Positions 34,973-45,806 of a stretch of 64,000 nt of DNA are shown piece after piece (positions within the stretch are counted from its first letter, which is position 1; every line of letters starts with the position of its first letter). The translations under genes were made by a program, and so were the position numbers. Origin of the DNA: Bidens hawaiensis (taxonomy: Eukaryota > Streptophyta > Magnoliopsida > Asterales > Asteraceae); NCBI GenBank assembly GCA_021521415.1, contig JAIQDT010000190.1, forward strand, positions 496,001-560,000. The letters run 5' to 3'. The notes beneath the pieces were generated by a model, which made no database searches, had not been told where the DNA came from, and saw only the letters and a list, made by a program, of their open reading frames with translations.

Positions 34973-36037
34973 ATAATTGAGTATGGGGATGATGTACATG
35001 CATTCCTGATCTTCCCGGAATGCACTAAAAGGGATCAAAGGGCCCAAACTCGAATGACCTACCTTAACCAACGTCTTCCAGAATCGAACTTTTATGCTTT
35101 CAAGGATACATTGAGGCAAGTTAATCAATGGAATAGATACAAGACTCTTGTGAAAGGACCATGGCGACGTGTTTTGAGCCAAAAAGGGAAGGCTATCACC
35201 GAGTTAACCAAAGAATTCTTAGCCTCCTTTTCTTTTATGACAAGAAATGTGTCCATGTGGGATGAAGAAGCGGTCAAGTTCAGGTGTGGGGGAGAGTGGA
35301 ATACAACATCGGTCACCCAATTGGGGATCGATTTGGGAATCTACACAAGTGTAAAAACAGACAGACCAATCTGGTACGAGGCTATGACCACATTTGCAGA
35401 CTAAGATGCTGATGAAGAAGCAGCGGCTGGAGACACATGGTTACAAGCATGGCAACAATTAAGCTACGAGGATGAAACCTACGTTGCAAGCAGCACCAAG
35501 AGCACGGGTTTACGCGACCAGCTTATGAGATACATTCACCGGTTACATAGCCACACCGTCATCGCTCGTGGTCAAATTGAAGGGGTGGTGAACTTGAGGG
35601 ATTTATGGGCCCTATATTGCATGAAGAATGACACGCCTTGCAGTATCACTTATTTGTTCTGCCAAGTGTTCAGAACAAATGCAAACGCAAGGAGCCCAAA
35701 CACCCCAATCTTTGGTGGACCGTGGATCTATAAGCTTTATAAAGCTTACCACACAGACACAGAGGGAACCCGTAGCCCAGACCCAATTGCTCTTAACCTT
35801 GGTTTTTGTATTAGCATGCAGATGGTCCAGCAGATCAACAAGAACCCGGAGTTGTGGAGATTTCATGATGCCCTAAACCAGGTTTGGTATCCCGAAGACC
35901 CAGCCGATATGATGATCCAGGATGTTCCGGAGAGGAGAGGAGGATCACCACATCCACAGACCCACCGCCGCACATATTTCCAGCATGGAGGCGCGTCATC
36001 GTCGAGAGCCGATCCACACCCGTCGTATCACAGCTAG
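34973..36037 (+). pseudogene. ATHILA ORF-1-like protein, one in-frame stop
   Basis: A 355-codon frame broken only by TAA at 35402-35404. Segments such as FYAFKDTLRQVNQWNRYKTL, NVSMWDEEAVKFRCGGEWN, VTQLGIDLGIYT, VVNLRDLWALYCMKNDTPCS and LNLGFCISMQMVQQINK have the character of the plant ATHILA ORF-1 family. That family is named from Athila elements and its function is unknown; it is often discussed as envelope-like or accessory. No signal peptide or membrane span is visible. The C-terminus is Pro/His/Ser-rich. A start at the ATG at 35054 is possible if nothing is spliced on. Confidence 0.6.
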
Positions 36038-36640
36038 TACTCCTTAGAGGGTCTGTACGGCCTGATCGGCCAGTTCCAAGCTCACTCTAATGTCTCATTT
36101 GACAGGATATCTTGATAGCTCGCTGCATCCGATGCTCGGCATGCCGCCAACTACGCAGAGACGAGGCGAGAGATTGATCGACTAGGTGAGCGTATGGACA
36201 AGCACTAGGGACCATTCGACTCGGACATGGGTAACTGACGAGCGGCGGCACTTTTAGGTCTGGTTTGGGCATGGGATGGGCTGGTGGTATTTTCATGACT
36301 TGATTATGATATTTTTTAAAACAATTTACATGTTGTCTCTTGTTTGTTTGTTTATTTGGATGCTTGTTATGTCCGTGGTTGCTAAGACACTTTATTAGGC
36401 ACTTATTTAGCCCATACGGGTAGGGTATGGATGATTCCATACCCAATTTTCATGAGTATTATGCTTGGTTGTTTGTGGTTGTTTGCACTTTATTAGGCAC
36501 TTCAGGTACAAAAACATGAAAACAGATGTAAAACAGGGGACACTGTGTCAAAATTTCGTTAACCCATAGGGAAGTTCCTTTCCATTTTACCCACCATACT
36601 TCAATTGAATCTTATTATGAATTGTTATAAATCTCTTTCA
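36038..36640. other. Noncoding 3' region
   Basis: No gene. Leads to the first polypurine-like motif. Confidence 0.5.
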
Positions 36641-36676
36641 CATTAAGGACAATGTGAGATTCAAGTGTGGGGAGGG
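36641..36676 (+). other. Upstream polypurine-like motif of the Athila element
   Basis: AGGACAATGTGAGATTCAAG followed by TGTGGGGAGGG, about 1.4 kb before the LTR. The minus-strand Athila element has the same motif (45410-45376) at a similar distance from its LTR, so it is conserved between the two families. Confidence 0.5.
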
Positions 36677-38052
36677 AAATTATTTGACCAATTGCTCGTT
36701 TAACTAATCATAAGATTCCCTAATAATAAAACTTTTTGTAGCAAACAAAGACTCATTTTATAATAACACCAAAAAAAACCTAAGAAATGTTTTTGCAAAT
36801 AACCAACTAAATATCTACTATAACCAAAAAAAAGTGAAAAAGTAAAAAAGAAGTTTTGTAATATTGAGAATAAATTTATGCAAAATATGTCGTTTATACC
36901 CAATTCCTCCGTTACTGTGAGATAAACTTCATGCCATATAAATATTTTTTCATAAACTTTGAGTGAGTCATATATTTCATGTGATTTAGAACTTGTCGCA
37001 AATGCTCATTTCAAGACCGCACGAAGCATTGTATAAGAAAGAATGTAATATTATCACAAAACTTAAAAACCTTGTTCAAAACCCGTACCACTTTATCTCT
37101 CTCACCGGAAAAATACAACAGTGGTCTTTTACCGGCAGACCCTAAAGAATTGGAAATGCATTCTTTCGATTTCAATTTCCTTTGCTGCATACATTTCGCA
37201 AAACCTAGGTTGCCTCCAGAACTTAGGGAGAGAATCTTTCTCTTTAGCAATGAGGTGAGGAAAAAGTGGCGCCAAAACGAACAAAGGCCACCATTCTTTG
37301 GAGTTTCCAAAAGCGCAATGAAAAGAAGAGCAAAAAGATATGAACGATGATTAGTATGCGGAAACTGGTCCCACGAAGAAAGATGTAGAAACAGGCAAAC
37401 TCAGTCTCAATATGAATATACCGAACTAATGAGGGTGGGGGCTATTAGGATCAAAGCCGAACGATCCATTAGAGTTGGGAGTTATGTTCAGAGCAGGATT
37501 GAGGAAGAACTGATACACATCCTCGACAAAACTGGTCTTGACGATCTGCCTTAAAAGACTCATTATTTTACTAAAAAAAACAGATCTTGAGACTCCCAAA
37601 CAATCAACAGAAGTTGTATTTGCCATCCTGATCCTCATTAACCTAAACCCTTGAACCAACACAAAGTACCCAATCCTTACTCAAACCAACCCATATTACC
37701 TTCTAATCTATGCAACCCTTCAAAAAGATTGAGATTTGAACAAGTTACAAGCCTATTTATCACATGTCACATCTTGGCTAAGAGTGTTCACATACATACA
37801 TCACAATGTATGATCAAATATAAAACCGAGTGTGAGTGAACATTGTGAGAACGTGACGTTTTTCATAAACAGAAGCTCATAAAAACAAATCACCTTTTTA
37901 TATATCACTACATATATTCTCATGATTTAATTAAGGCTGGTTAGTTTATTTCTATCTTCTTGGAATTATTTTGGGGATGTTTAAGCTATGGCCCAAAACT
38001 TGCTATTTTTAGAGAATATTTTGTAAGTAGTTTTCTTGAGAACAAGCAAGGT
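36677..38052. other. Noncoding region with a doubtful small basic frame
   Basis: AT-rich. One plus-strand frame at 37072-37350 (about 92 codons, no early ATG) ends in a basic run KSAMKRRAKRYER that could act as a nuclear signal. I see no relative and no promoter, so it is not called as a gene. Confidence 0.35.
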
Positions 38053-38066
38053 TCAAGTGTGGGGAT
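38053..38066 (+). other. Polypurine tract before the 3' LTR
   Basis: TCAAGTGTGGGGAT just before the LTR start TGATGTATATAA. It repeats the TTCAAGTGTGGGGA core of the motif at 36660. Confidence 0.7.
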
Positions 38067-38069
38067 GAT

Positions 38070-39844
38070 TGATGTATATAAAAATATACATATTCTCTCA
38101 TCAAATAATCTCTAAAAACTGCAACTTCTACCAAATAACATAGCTCAGAAGGCTACGTATCATAATAAAATGCAATTTTAGGTAAACCCAATCCTTAAAC
38201 GAAGAAACAAGCGAAAAAACAAAGAAATACGGAAGAAACACAAGAAAAACAAGAAACACGCCCCCATGCTTCAAGAAACACGCCCACATGCTTCGGAACA
38301 CAAGAAAAGACAAAAATCTACAAGACAAACACTGAAGATAGAAGCACGGGGTCGTGCCTCCTCAACCACAGGGTCGTGGTCACCTTTCAAATAAGACAAA
38401 AAGAACTGTCACATGTTACAATAAAGAACGGGGCCGTGCCTCAAGAAACACAGGGCTGTGTCTGAGTCATCATGTACGATCTGACAACATTTAATGCAAC
38501 TGGACACCTAGAGACGAAGCCGTGCCTCAGGAAGCATGGGGTCGTGCTTCTCACTCCAGACTGTCTATAAATAGAGGCTCTTGTTGCATTGATGAAGTGT
38601 GCTTGAAGAAAATCTATAAACGAGTTTCTCTTATAAAAACACCCACATTTCACCCATATTGAAGATCTTGTGATGAGTTTGAAGGCTTGGAGGTTACCAT
38701 CATCATCATCCATCATCATCATCATCCATAATCGTCATTAAGAAGGAAAATTCATCCACATTTGGTTAGTTTGTTCTAGTTTAATCATGTGTTTGCTATC
38801 ATTATCTCTTTTAATGATCACAACAATTCTCATTATGAGCTAAAATCCATTCACCATCTAAAATTTATGAAGAAGCTTTATTTTATTTTATAATTATTTA
38901 AAACATGTGGTTTAGATTGGTATAGTACATGGTTGTTTTGCAATTATCCTTTGATGAAGAAATGTTTTTCACTTCAACTTAATACATCAAGGTTGATGAT
39001 TAACAATCATTCATGATCACTCATGTTCTTGGAAACTAGATATGGTAAAAAGAATACCTTGATAACTTATTCTAGATAAAACATGGATCCTTATGTGGTA
39101 CTTAGAAATGATGAGATATAAGTTATGATCTATTTCTCTAGTTTTGGTAATTCTAAAATAACATTGTTAACACGATTGCTTAGGTTATCATGCTAGTTAA
39201 AGAAATCATATGTTAATGGAATGTGTAATTATAACCTAATTATATCAACCAAGGGGAGTTTATGTGAGTTAACTACAACCAATCGAAGTTGTTAGGATTG
39301 GTATTTGAGAAATCGAAGTCAATCCTAATCGTTCTACTATACCAAACTGCTTGTCTACTTAATTAACATTCTCGTGGTAGTGTGACATTAGGAAAGGGTG
39401 GACTTTAAAATGCGCATACTACTTTCTTTTATGTCATAGAATATGTTCACTTATAAATGAGGGACTAATCTATCATATATTATTAGAACAAGTTTATCAA
39501 ATATTTATATAATAATCATCAAGGAAGAATGGAGTGGATTCTTGATCTTAGATGGCAACCTTCATATAATTGAATTACTCGTTTAGAATTTCTCTTCTTG
39601 TCGCCTATATATTATATATAAGTATTTCCATTTTATAAAAAGTTTAAAAATCAACCCAAAAATGATTATAAATCTCCGATTGAACTAAAACGAAGATTCA
39701 TTATTAGAAACTTTTGTGTCCACAAATCGATACTTGGTTCTTACCAATACTATTCTAAATATACGATAGGTACACTTGCCTATTTTTTATGTGTTTAGTC
39801 TTAGTAGAAATCACTTTTATAAATTTAAAACACGATCTTGTGCA
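38070..39844 (+). mobile_element. 3' LTR of the Athila-type element
   Basis: Starts TGATGTATATAAAAATATAC after the polypurine tract. The right end near CTTGTGCA is placed by resemblance to usual Athila LTR ends (GGTACACTTGCCTAT, then AATCACTTTTATAAATT). There is no 5' partner in the window to confirm it. Its last 144 bases are included in the duplicated block that reappears at 52105. Confidence 0.6.
38254..38573 (+). promoter_or_regulatory. LTR promoter: GCACGG words and TATA box
   Basis: Word pairs at 38254-38294, 38341-38380, 38426-38460 and 38515-38550 (GAAGCACGGGGTCGTGCCTC type), then TATAAATAG at 38565-38573, 15 bases after the last word. These are the same words as at the internal promoters 4-6 kb upstream. 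Confidence 0.6.
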
Positions 39845-39945
39845 AAAGCTTAAAGCTTCCATCTCTCTAATATTTTAACCGCACCGCACACACCCATCAG
39901 TGCCCCTTTCCATAGACCATTCAATTATACATGCATTTCTTACTT

Positions 39946-39994
<49 letters not shown>
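39946..39994. repeat. (AT)n(GT)n microsatellite
   Basis: The GT part is much shorter in the second block copy (near 52355-52379), a difference usual between alleles or recent duplicates. Confidence 0.95.
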
Positions 39995-39998
<4 letters not shown>

Positions 39999-40414
39999 TC
40001 CTACATACTATTAACATTTTCTATACCATTCATCAAACATTCATGTATCATACACTTACCACTTAAGGTAAGTGTATTAATAAATCACATCGTGTATGCA
40101 CACAGCCCCAAAAACATAAGAAAGAAATGGGGCTAGAAACTCACATGTGTCATGTTCATTTCTGATTTAACGGTAACCCCTCCTTAGTTGGGCACGGCTA
40201 ATTAAGTAATAATTATATGTATCAATTACTACTTCTATTATATCATACTTATAGGTTAGTGAAACCCCTAGCTAACGGGGGTCCGCGGGTAGCGCTCCTG
40301 GCAGCGGGGTCTAGGGGCAACCGCCCCTGGCGGGGTCGAGCTGGCAGATCATCTTAAAAACATTTTATTTTCATTAATAAGCTTTTATTTAAACCCTCAT
40401 CAGAAAACTGAAGT

Positions 40415-40630
40415 TTAAACCAATCGAATCGAGTTTCAAACCAATCAAATCAAGTTTTCATTCCCAATCGAACTGAATTTCAAACCAATCGCATCGAGTT
40501 TCAAACCAATCGGATCGATTTTTCAACCCAATCGAATCAATTTTTAAACTAATCGAATAGAGTTTTTCAAATCATTCGAATAAAATTCGATTCTATTCGA
40601 TTCGTTCTTCCAATTCGATTAGTTTCGAAA
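40415..40630. repeat. Degenerate tandem array, unit near AATCGAATCGAGTTTCAAAC
   Basis: Six to eight diverged units of about 20-25 bases, followed by the reverse word ATTCGATT several times (40600-40625). Repeated at 52800-53000. Confidence 0.75.
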
Positions 40631-40863
40631 CGAGTCAAGTTTCTCCAGAACTCGATTCAAACATGGTTTTTCATGTATTTCCATTCCTAATCATATCCTT
40701 ACATCATGTTATGCCCGTTTTACTGATAAAACGAGTTTCGGTCCATAACAACTTCATTTTTCTCATTCTAACACTATCCAAACGTCACTCGTTTGTCCCG
40801 TTTCATTCCAAACATCTTGTTTAAGTTCAAGTTTACATTTTTCTTACATAACAAGACCCGATT

Positions 40864-41118
40864 TGCAACAGCCTAGCTACCACCGTACCATAACTTTGTC
40901 TGCCTTGGCCGGGACGTACAACCATCACCTCACGGATTTGCTTTTGGTTGCCCAGGTGGTCACCCTTCCTCATACTACTCCCACCTAAGCACGCTTAATT
41001 GTGGAATTTCCTCTCGTCCACTGCCATTAAGCACCCAAAACACGTTATGATGGGGAAGGTATCCACCTCCTTATAAAGAAGGCTTAGTTCTCCTTCCCAA
41101 CTGATGTGTGATGTCACA
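40864..41118 (-). mobile_element. Cassandra-type TRIM solo LTR with 5S-like core
   Basis: A 255-bp unit reading TGTGACATCACACATC to GGCTGTTGCA on the minus strand, flanked on both sides by CGATT (40859-40863, 41119-41123), a perfect target duplication. It contains a TATA-like CTTTATAAGG and a 5S rRNA-like core. Cassandra elements are non-autonomous TRIMs known to carry 5S sequence in their LTRs, which fits well. Confidence 0.82.
40951..41009 (-). other. 5S rRNA-like segment within the Cassandra LTR
   Basis: On the minus strand it matches the 3' half of plant 5S rRNA with mismatches, including TTAAGCGTGCTTAGG and GGGTGACCACCTGGG. It is not a complete 5S gene: the 5' half is not recognisable. 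Confidence 0.75.
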
Positions 41119-41819
41119 CGATTTACCTTACTATCAAATCTTAAAGAAAGCGGATACTTAAAAGTTAACCTTTACATCTAAAACGTAACTTTTAGGGTTT
41201 CAATCTGATTCGGATCTGGACCGACACGTTATCTTAGACGGATTTATTGTTGTTTGATTATGCTTGAACACGAACTCGAGCCTTTCTTCAGCTCGAATTT
41301 AGGTACAACATAATGAGAGTGTTTGTGTGTGTTTTTGAGTGTGAAGGGAGGCAAAGTTGGTGAAATGAGGGTTTTAGGGTCTTATGGAGGTTTAAGGGTG
41401 TTTGTATACCCCTAAGCCCATGGACCTAAGGCCCATCACTAACACTTATTCTATCTTTTATTGTCCAAGCCCACACTCTATTATTTTATTTAACTTAATC
41501 AAATAATAACACGTAGTTAAGCAAACAAAATTCTTTTATATATTAATATCAAAAGTAGGATGTTACAACACTTGTGAGTGACAATGCTTGGGTTTTACCC
41601 ACGTCCCGGTTTTACCAACCTGCTTCGATACATTATGTCGGGTAAAACAATAGTTAAATACACTAGTAGAGTGCCCGTGCGATGCGGCAGCGAACAATAT
41701 TTAAAGGTTGTTAACGAGCTAATCTAATCCGAACCAGGGCAAGCTTGAACTGGACTCGAACTTCATTCCAAGTTGAATTGGCTACGGTTCAAATTAAACT
41801 TGAGGATGGTCTACTTGAC

Positions 41820-42318
41820 TGTTAGTGCATAATTATGTTGTCCGCAGCTGATCGAATAAGTTAAGGGTAGTTTAGTCTTTATGTTTAGTGTAATATGGCT
41901 CATTCGCAAAGCATGTTTAGCAAATGAGGTCCATTCATTATAGACTAAGCTCATTCATTAAGGTGGAGAGCTCATTCGCTAAAGGATTTAGCGAATGAAG
42001 GGTCATTCATTAATGTAATGCCCATTCACTATGGGAAGCCTTATTCGTTAGGTGTGTCTAACAAATTATAGACCTCATTCGTTTGTGATGATTAACGAAT
42101 GAGGGTAGCTTATTAATAGGCATTTCTTAGTTAATATGCATAGAGATCTGTGCCATATTTATTCTCCGTGTAAAGTTACCATGCTGGATTCTCTCTAGGC
42201 TTAACGTATGTAATGCATGAACAGTAACGTATATCAATAAAGTATTGTTAACGTAATCGTCTCGCGTACATATCATGTTATGCGATTAGATCTTGCAAAA
42301 GGATCATACATTTTCTCA
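41820..42318 (+). mobile_element. Solo LTR (copia-like), with target duplication
   Basis: 499 bp, TGTTAGTGCATAATTATG to TTTTCTCA, flanked by TTGAC at 41815-41819 and 42319-42323. No internal domain, so it is the product of LTR-LTR recombination. Between 41893 and 42104 the words ATTCGCTAA and TTAGCGAATG alternate many times, just before a weak TATA-like TTATTAATAGG (42110-42120). Confidence 0.75.
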
Positions 42319-42535
42319 TTGACTCAATTTTGCTCAACTTTACAATTTATTATTATAAATATCACACTTATAACTTAATCATGTTGATGGATTAATTCTA
42401 AGACTTAACTTAACCAAATAGTTGAGTAAATAAGATGCTTGTTATGAGGACTGGACTTGTATTTATAGAGTATATAGTCTCTCCCATATTGTTTCTCCAT
42501 TCATACGGGACAAAGAAACAATAATAAATGTTTAA

Positions 42536-44239
42536 TGATGTGTGAAAAACGTATATAATATTAAAAACCAAGTTTTACCGAATTCACCTAAAAAAATCCA
42601 CACACAATCGGCAAGTGTACCGGACGCAATGTAGCTAGCAAGTAAGAACGGATATCGAACCTTTGACACTATGGGTAAACTCTTATTATTAAACTTAATG
42701 ATTACTAACCTAGACTTTCTTCTGAATTTTTTTATATATTTTTTTATATTAATAAAACTAATAATAGTTAACTTATTAAAATTTAAAATAAAAATATAAC
42801 TTCATAAAAATTGGGTTCTAAACAATATGAGAAACGACTACCTAGGTAATGGAATCATACTAGTTAAATTAATAGTTAACGAACTTGACTTGGTTGAAAA
42901 ACAATATCTTAAAAAAATATGACACTAAAGACCACTAAAATACGCTAGATCGCCTCCCGGCCTCACCAACGACACCCCAGAACTCTAATGACACGTGAAG
43001 CTCAATTGTTAAAGGGTTGGATCACCTCCCAGACTCACCTTACCTAATAATATTATGGTACCCCACAACCCAAATCACCTCCCGGTCTATTCGGATACAA
43101 TATATATTAATATATAGGGGGTATTTTTAATTAACTTGAACACAACTTGTATCACAATAATCTTAGGGACCTAGGACAACTCACTACCGTGCAATTATTA
43201 CCCAAACCCACAAAAGCCAAAGATGACACAACACTAAATTGCCTCCCGGCCTCTCTAGTGATAGAACAATAAAATCTAAACCACTTTCAATACTTATTCC
43301 TACGATTTTTTCGACCATAAACCGCAAACAAGTTGAAAACACAAAGTAGACAACCTAATCATGTGTCTAACAATCTACAAAAAAAACTATTAAACACAAG
43401 TGGAATAAATATTAAAGCAATAAACTAGATTCTATTACGCTACAATATCATGACCAAACCAATAAAAAACTTTTACCATAATATTAAATCAACCAATGTC
43501 AAATAATGGTTCGTCAAACAATTAATCTAACATAGTACTCAACCAAAACCTAGGCAGTATGAAGTATTTAGCCACACATATTAAAATATGAAGCAAAAAT
43601 AAAATAGAGATTAAAGTTCATCATAAAAGAAATAAAATTAATTCTGTAAGCCTGATACCACGATCTGCTCGGCCTTTGAGTTTAATAGCAGCCTTCAAAA
43701 CCTTGACAATAACCTCCAATAATTGCACCGTAGCCTCCTCTATGCGGCTGTACAAAATTCGTCAAAACTTCAGCCATGGGGTCCTTTTATATATTTTTTT
43801 ATTTGCCGACCTTCTTCCGTCTTTTTATTTATTTCGTTCACGAGGCCCACTCCAAAAACCTAATGAAAATTCTTTTCTCTTGTGAGTATGGGGCCCACAT
43901 GATCAAAAGTCCACAAAATCTTAAAATTAGAACTTTGACCCAACTGATTATTCTTTTTTACGTCAGATGTGATCCAAATTCATAACAAACAAATATATAT
44001 TACAATACTAATAATAGTATATAATGTATAATGTCTAATAATATATAAAGTAGGTTCGACCTTTACTCGTTAGTTTCAAATTTAATAAAAGTACTCAAAT
44101 TTTAGATCGTTTTCTCATAAAACCTTAAAAACCCACATTTGAACCAATTTGGAACAATATTCAATAAAAACTTGGCTCTAATATACTTGAAAGTGTAGGA
44201 AATATTTATATAATAACATGTATATTTTAAACCATATCA
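42536..44239 (-). mobile_element. 3' LTR of the minus-strand Athila element
   Basis: 1704 bp, TGATGTGTG to CATATCA on the plus strand, nearly identical to 54920-56620. TTTAA precedes it. On the minus strand ATATATAAAAGG near 43795 is the likely TATA box. A direct word CCTCCCGGCCT recurs at 42952, 43023, 43076 and 43241. No palindromic array lies upstream of the TATA box, unlike most other LTRs here. Confidence 0.92.
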
Positions 44240-45806
44240 AATACCCCCACACTTAAACCTTTTTCGTCCCCGAAAAATATATATATTGCAATGGAATCAG
44301 AATTCAAGATAGTTTTCAAAACATATAGGTTATCTTTTAAGCACAGATAAACGCAAAAACTGCGATTGCCGATATTGTGTCCACTTAAACCCAGCCACCA
44401 GCCTATCAAGTCCCCAATTGCATTAAGTGTTTTAAGTTCAAAAACTACGGCTACACCTACCCCATCTCAGACAAAGAGAGCTAGAAATACTAGAGTCAAA
44501 GCAGACTGGTTTGACAAATCACCATAAGCCAAGGACTCGTTGATGGTACTAATTAGATGCACTCGGTGAAATTTTGATGGATGAATGGTCATGTGGAGGT
44601 CGTACGAGCTATTCCTATATATTATTGGACTTTGTCCTATAAATTCCTAATTCGATATATACTGACTAAGAACCTTCGAGCCCCAATAGTGTATCCTCAG
44701 AGTCACTATCCCCAAGGTAACACGTAAACTCTAAGTCCCGTCTAGTATGTGCATCTTTGGCCTCTTTTTCTATTTTTTTTAGAATGCTTCTTTGGCATTT
44801 TACAATACATAACTTTCTCATGGTCATTTGTTTTTCGGACCAACTTTTCAGAATACACTTTTAAAACATACTTTTTTTTCTTTCTTTTTTTTTCTCTCCC
44901 TTTTTTTTTCATTTTTTTTATATCACCCTAAAGTATATAACTATTTCTAAGCTCGTAAAAAGATGGACATGTGATGGTGTGCTGGTTTGAGTGCATCTAA
45001 GTCTTACCATCTCAAAGTTTTCAGATTATGGTAATCCTCCCTAAGCATCGAAATTCGGCTTCACCATTTCAAATTATTATATATAAAAAAACTTGCTAAA
45101 GAGGACTATCAAAGCTAGTTGGGCCTACCGACACATCCCAAGTTTAGTGCGCTATCTTTTATTTAATCTCATATATAATGGTAGTTTTAAAAACCAATCT
45201 CAAATTTTTCTATCATTTTCCATTATTCGCAAAAAACTTCATTAAAATTTCGGGACATTTTTTTTTTCTCTTTTTATTATTTTATATTTTTTTTCTTTTT
45301 CTTTTTTTTTTAATAAAATGTTAAACTATTTTTTTTTAACTTTTTTTTTATACCAAAAGAAAACGTCAGTTCCCATCCCCGCACTTAAAATCTACATTGT
45401 CCCCAATGTAGGAATAGAAAACGACAGAAAATAAAGCAGAATAAAAAATTTAAGCAAATAAAACAATAAATTGGAACAGACTCCCTGGTAATAATGCAGT
45501 TATCTTCACAAGTCTCGTTCTAAGGAGACCGTATAGCATTTCATTTGCGGTCACAGCTTCTGGGTGTCCTCTACAATATAATAGGCTCAGAAAAATCCTC
45601 ATGGAGATTGAGTACGAATGAGAAAATCCAATCCTGCAAAATAAAACTCAAAACAACCCAAAGCAGACATCAAACAGACTCTAAGGACTAAAATACTCAA
45701 AGAAAAATAAAACAAAATAAAGCAGAATAAAAATAAAAGAAAATAATGCAACTAAGTTTTATACAAACTATACAACTCGGGCAAAATCCCGAGTGTGCTC
45801 TCCTCT
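44240..45806 (-). other. 3' noncoding region of the minus-strand Athila element
   Basis: Begins with the polypurine tract (AAGTGTGGGGGTATT on the minus strand, 44254-44240). It is very T-rich on the plus strand between 44870 and 45360. No ORF-1-like gene is present, unlike the plus-strand Athila element. Confidence 0.6.
45376..45410 (-). other. Upstream polypurine-like motif of the Athila element
   Basis: On the minus strand GGGGACAATGTAGATTTTAA followed by GTGCGGGGA, the counterpart of 36641-36676, about 1.15 kb from the LTR. Confidence 0.5.

Larger units (their letters stand above)
16084..39844 (+). mobile_element. 5'-truncated Athila-type Ty3/gypsy element, interrupted
   Basis: From gag C-terminus to a 3' LTR (38070-39844). 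It is interrupted at 18242/30877 by a complete LTR element with a CAACG duplication. Order: gag tail, protease, RT | insertion | RNase H, integrase, two small ORFs, ORF-1-like gene, polypurine tracts, LTR. The 5' LTR, primer site and most of gag are missing. Coding parts are full of frameshifts, so it is older than the guest. Confidence 0.85.
39701..42535. repeat. Duplicated flank, copy 1 (matches 52105-54919)
   Basis: About 2.8 kb nearly identical to 52105-54919, apart from point differences and a shorter GT run in copy 2. It contains the tail of the Athila 3' LTR, a GT repeat, a GC-rich patch, an AATCGAATCGAG tandem array, a Cassandra LTR and a copia solo LTR. It ends with TTTAA, the target duplication of the Athila LTR that follows. 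Its remaining stretches (40000-40400, 40640-40858, 41124-41814) hold no gene. Confidence 0.95.

Noticed and set aside
37072..37350. Small basic protein with a nuclear-signal-like end
   Set aside because: No early ATG, no promoter, no relative recognised; it lies in the noncoding 3' part of an old element.
40951..41009. Functional 5S rRNA gene
   Set aside because: Only the 3' half is recognisable, with mismatches, inside a 255-bp unit with target duplications.
43676..43985. Hydrophobic plus-strand frames repeated at 56058-56367
   Set aside because: They lie within the two Athila LTR copies, antisense to the LTR promoter, with no family similarity.
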